Positions 6,038 to 7,591 of a stretch of 7,591 nt of DNA are shown here, piece by piece; the stretch's first letter is position 1, and each line of letters starts with the position of its first letter. The position numbers and the translations under genes were made by a program. The notes beneath the pieces were generated by a model. That model ran no database searches, was not told the origin of the DNA, and saw only the letters and a program-made list of their open reading frames with translations. The DNA is from Spirochaetaceae bacterium. GTDB lineage: Bacteria; Spirochaetota; Spirochaetia; SZUA-6; Fen-1364. The stretch is from assembly GCA_003141795.1 (NCBI GenBank), contig PLNO01000181.1, positions 22,668 through 30,258 of the forward strand, written 5' to 3'.

Positions 6038-6945
6038 GCCCGCCACCGTGCCGCGCGCTTGGAGAGCCGCGAGTAGCCGATGATGGACAGGGTCATGATC
6101 ACCACCATTCCGAGGGCCAGTGCGTAGCCGAGGTTCGGATCGTGGAGCACGTCCCCGCGCATCTGCGCCCCGATCTGGATCGACACCAGGTTGAGGAACC
6201 CCCCCGTCAGCGCGTACGCAGTGGCGTAAGCGCCGAAGGCGTTCCCGAAGAGGAGGATGACGGAGGACAGCAATGACGGCATCAGCACGGGAAGGGCGAC
6301 GTGCCGCCAGTACTGCGCCCGGGAGGCCCCGAGTGTGCCGCACGCCTCACGCCATTCGGGTTTCATCCCGTCAAGCGCCGGGGCGATGATGAGCACCATG
6401 AGGGGGAGCTGGAAGTACATGTACGTGAGGACCAGTCCCCAGAAGCTGTACAGGTTGAATCCCGCGTCGTACAGGCTGATCCCGAAGAAGCTCTTGAGGA
6501 TCGTCGTGATCAGCCCCACCCTTCCCAGCGTGGCGATGAAGGCGAACGCCAGCGGAACACCGGCGAAGTTCGAAGCCACTCCGGAGAACGTGGTGAGAAT
6601 GCTCCGCACCGGCTTGGGAAGGCCGCCCAGGGTCACCGCGTAGGCCAGCATGAAGCCGAAGACCCCGCCCGCTACCGCCGTGGAAAGGCTCACCTCGATG
6701 GTAAGGAGATAGGAGCGGAGGATGCTGGGACGGAAGAGATGGGCGATATTGGCCAGAGTGAATCCGCCCTGCGCGTCCTGGAGGCTCCCGACCAGGAGCG
6801 CACCGGCCGGAAGGATCATGAAGGCAACGGCGAAGAGGAGGAACGGGGCGAGGCCCAGCCACTGGCGCAGGGCCGCGGAAAGAGGGAGGCGCGCTGCGCG
6901 CGCGCCTCCCCATGCAGCCGTTGACGGTACGGGTGCAAGGTTCAC
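6034..6945 (-). CDS. ABC importer permease 1 (inner-membrane subunit)
   Basis: This 303-residue protein is the partner permease. A first helix (about 29-52) is followed by a periplasmic stretch and hydrophobic segments near 83-104, 123-141, 166-190, 222-247 and 276-291. The coupling loop is EWREACGTLGASRAQYWRHV (197-216), an EAA-type motif with Cys in place of the second Ala. I place the start at the GTG (6945-6943), which overlaps the binding-protein stop by one base (TAGTG); AAGG lies 10 bases upstream. An ATG at 6987 is in frame but would overlap the binding-protein gene by 43 bases, so it is less likely. A strong inverted repeat falls in codons 12-21. Together with permease 2 and the ATPase it should form a complete importer core. 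The substrate is probably in the polyamine, ferric iron, thiamine or aminoethylphosphonate range by family resemblance, which is inference. Confidence 0.92.
   Translation of the reverse strand: MNLAPVPSTAAWGGARAARLPLSAALRQWLGLAPFLLFAVAFMILPAGALLVGSLQDAQGGFTLANIAHLFRPSILRSYLLTIEVSLSTAVAGGVFGFMLAYAVTLGGLPKPVRSILTTFSGVASNFAGVPLAFAFIATLGRVGLITTILKSFFGISLYDAGFNLYSFWGLVLTYMYFQLPLMVLIIAPALDGMKPEWREACGTLGASRAQYWRHVALPVLMPSLLSSVILLFGNAFGAYATAYALTGGFLNLVSIQIGAQMRGDVLHDPNLGYALALGMVVIMTLSIIGYSRLSKRAARWRA
6884..6910. repeat. Perfect 11-bp GC-rich inverted repeat inside permease 1
   Basis: GGGAGGCGCGC (6884-6894) and GCGCGCCTCCC (6900-6910) are exact reverse complements with a 5-base loop. The arms form an all-GC stem except for one A-T pair. 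In the mRNA it begins about 35 bases after the permease 1 start codon. There is no U-tract, so it is not a standard terminator. Position just after the binding-protein gene suggests a role in mRNA 3'-end protection or partial attenuation. Confidence 0.6.
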
Positions 6946-7591
6946 TACTGTTTTGCCTTGACGCTCACGCCGACCGTGGAGTCCCACGTGGAGACGATGA
7001 GCGCTTTTGCAGCCGCCTGCTGATCGAGCGTGGGGAAAGCCGCCTTCGCATAAGCGGAAGCGGGGGGGAGCTTCGCCGCGAGGTCCGCGGGGACCGCGTT
7101 GCGGGCAGCCAGGTCGGCGTAGCGGATCGGGTGGCCGTACCCCTTGAGCCAGATGAGCTGGCCTTCGTCGGAGTACAGGAACTCCTGCCAGAGCCGCGCG
7201 GCGTTGGGGTGCGGAGCGTATGCGCTCACGGCCTGGACGTAGACGCCTGCCACGACACCGGAGGTGGGAACTATCACGCCGATGGTGGGGTTGCCATCCG
7301 CCGTGTCCCTGTCCGCCATGGCCAGGTAGTCCCAGGTGATCGCCACCGGGGTCTCACCGGAAACGAGGGTGCCGGTCTTCGCGATGAGCGGAACGAAGTT
7401 GCCCGCCGCGTTCAGTTTGGCAAAGTAGTCGACGCCGGGCTTCGCGTTTTCGAAGCTGCCGCCGTTTGCAAGCGCCGCGGCCGCGACCGACATGATGGCC
7501 TGGTTGGAAACGCGCGGATCGCCGGTGAGCGCGACCTGTCCCTTGAACGCCGGGCCGAGGAGGTCAGCCCAGTCGAGGGGAGGGGTCTTCA
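6945..7591 (-). CDS. ABC importer substrate-binding protein, C-terminal part
   Basis: This is the C-terminal 214 residues of a periplasmic or lipid-anchored binding protein; the N-terminus and signal peptide lie beyond the right edge of the window. The frame is open to the edge, so the Met at 7493 is internal. Visible segments fit the extracellular solute-binding family that includes PotD, FbpA and PhnS. They include WADLLGPAFKGQVALTGDPR early in the fragment, where the hinge-side GDPR turn is typical, then GETPVAITWDY, and LWQEFLYSDEGQLIWLKGYG in the C-terminal lobe. It is the first gene of the visible operon and delivers the ligand to permeases 1 and 2. The residues contacting the ligand are mostly in the missing half, so substrate is unknown; polyamine, iron(III), thiamine or aminoethylphosphonate are all possible. 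The stop codon overlaps the GTG of permease 1. Confidence 0.88.
   Translation of the reverse strand, partial: KTPPLDWADLLGPAFKGQVALTGDPRVSNQAIMSVAAAALANGGSFENAKPGVDYFAKLNAAGNFVPLIAKTGTLVSGETPVAITWDYLAMADRDTADGNPTIGVIVPTSGVVAGVYVQAVSAYAPHPNAARLWQEFLYSDEGQLIWLKGYGHPIRYADLAARNAVPADLAAKLPPASAYAKAAFPTLDQQAAAKALIVSTWDSTVGVSVKAKQ

Noticed and set aside
4826..6076. 416-residue plus-strand open frame rich in Asp, Glu, Arg and His
   Set aside because: It lies antisense to the ATPase and permease 2 genes; the composition is what the complement of membrane-protein codons gives.
5252..6343. Permease 2 starting at 6343 (363 residues)
   Set aside because: The first 102 residues are out-of-frame readings of permease 1 and are not membrane-like; the ATGA at 6037 is a far better start.

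Overview
This window comes from a GC-rich bacterial genome and is densely coded. It holds three separate transcription units and no RNA genes, CRISPR arrays or transposons that I can see. The best taxonomic clue is the cyclic-nucleotide-gated channel at 1844-3205. From memory, its S6, C-linker and ligand-binding domain resemble SthK of Spirochaeta thermophila. A spirochaete-like origin is therefore a reasonable guess, but it rests on one gene and could be wrong.

Layout from left to right. (1) 56-1783, plus strand: a 575-residue Ntn-hydrolase-type protein of the C45 acyltransferase/hydrolase group, with probable nucleophile Cys161. Its frame stays open to the left window edge. (2) 1784-1843: a 60-base convergent gap with a small palindrome-bearing element. 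(3) 1844-3205, minus strand: a six-helix K+ channel with a TIGYGD filter and a cyclic-nucleotide-binding domain. (4) 3206-3350: a divergent promoter region. (5) 3351-4124, plus strand: a type III pantothenate kinase homologue (CoaX) with substitutions in conserved phosphate-binding motifs. (6) 4178-7591, minus strand: an ABC importer operon of the polyamine/ferric-iron/aminoethylphosphonate type. Its order is substrate-binding protein (cut by the window edge), permease 1, permease 2, ATPase.

The importer genes are tightly packed. The binding-protein stop overlaps a GTG start for permease 1, permease 1 and permease 2 share an ATGA, and the permease 2 stop codon is part of the ATPase Shine-Dalgarno. 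A perfect 11-bp GC-rich inverted repeat lies just inside permease 1, where it could reduce permease output relative to the binding protein. The channel, CoaX and C45 protein have no obvious pathway link to the importer. I find no convincing wholly new system. The most checkable oddities are the altered CoaX active site, the Thr-to-Met change in the channel's ligand pocket, the nearly leaderless promoter of the channel, and the permease hairpin.
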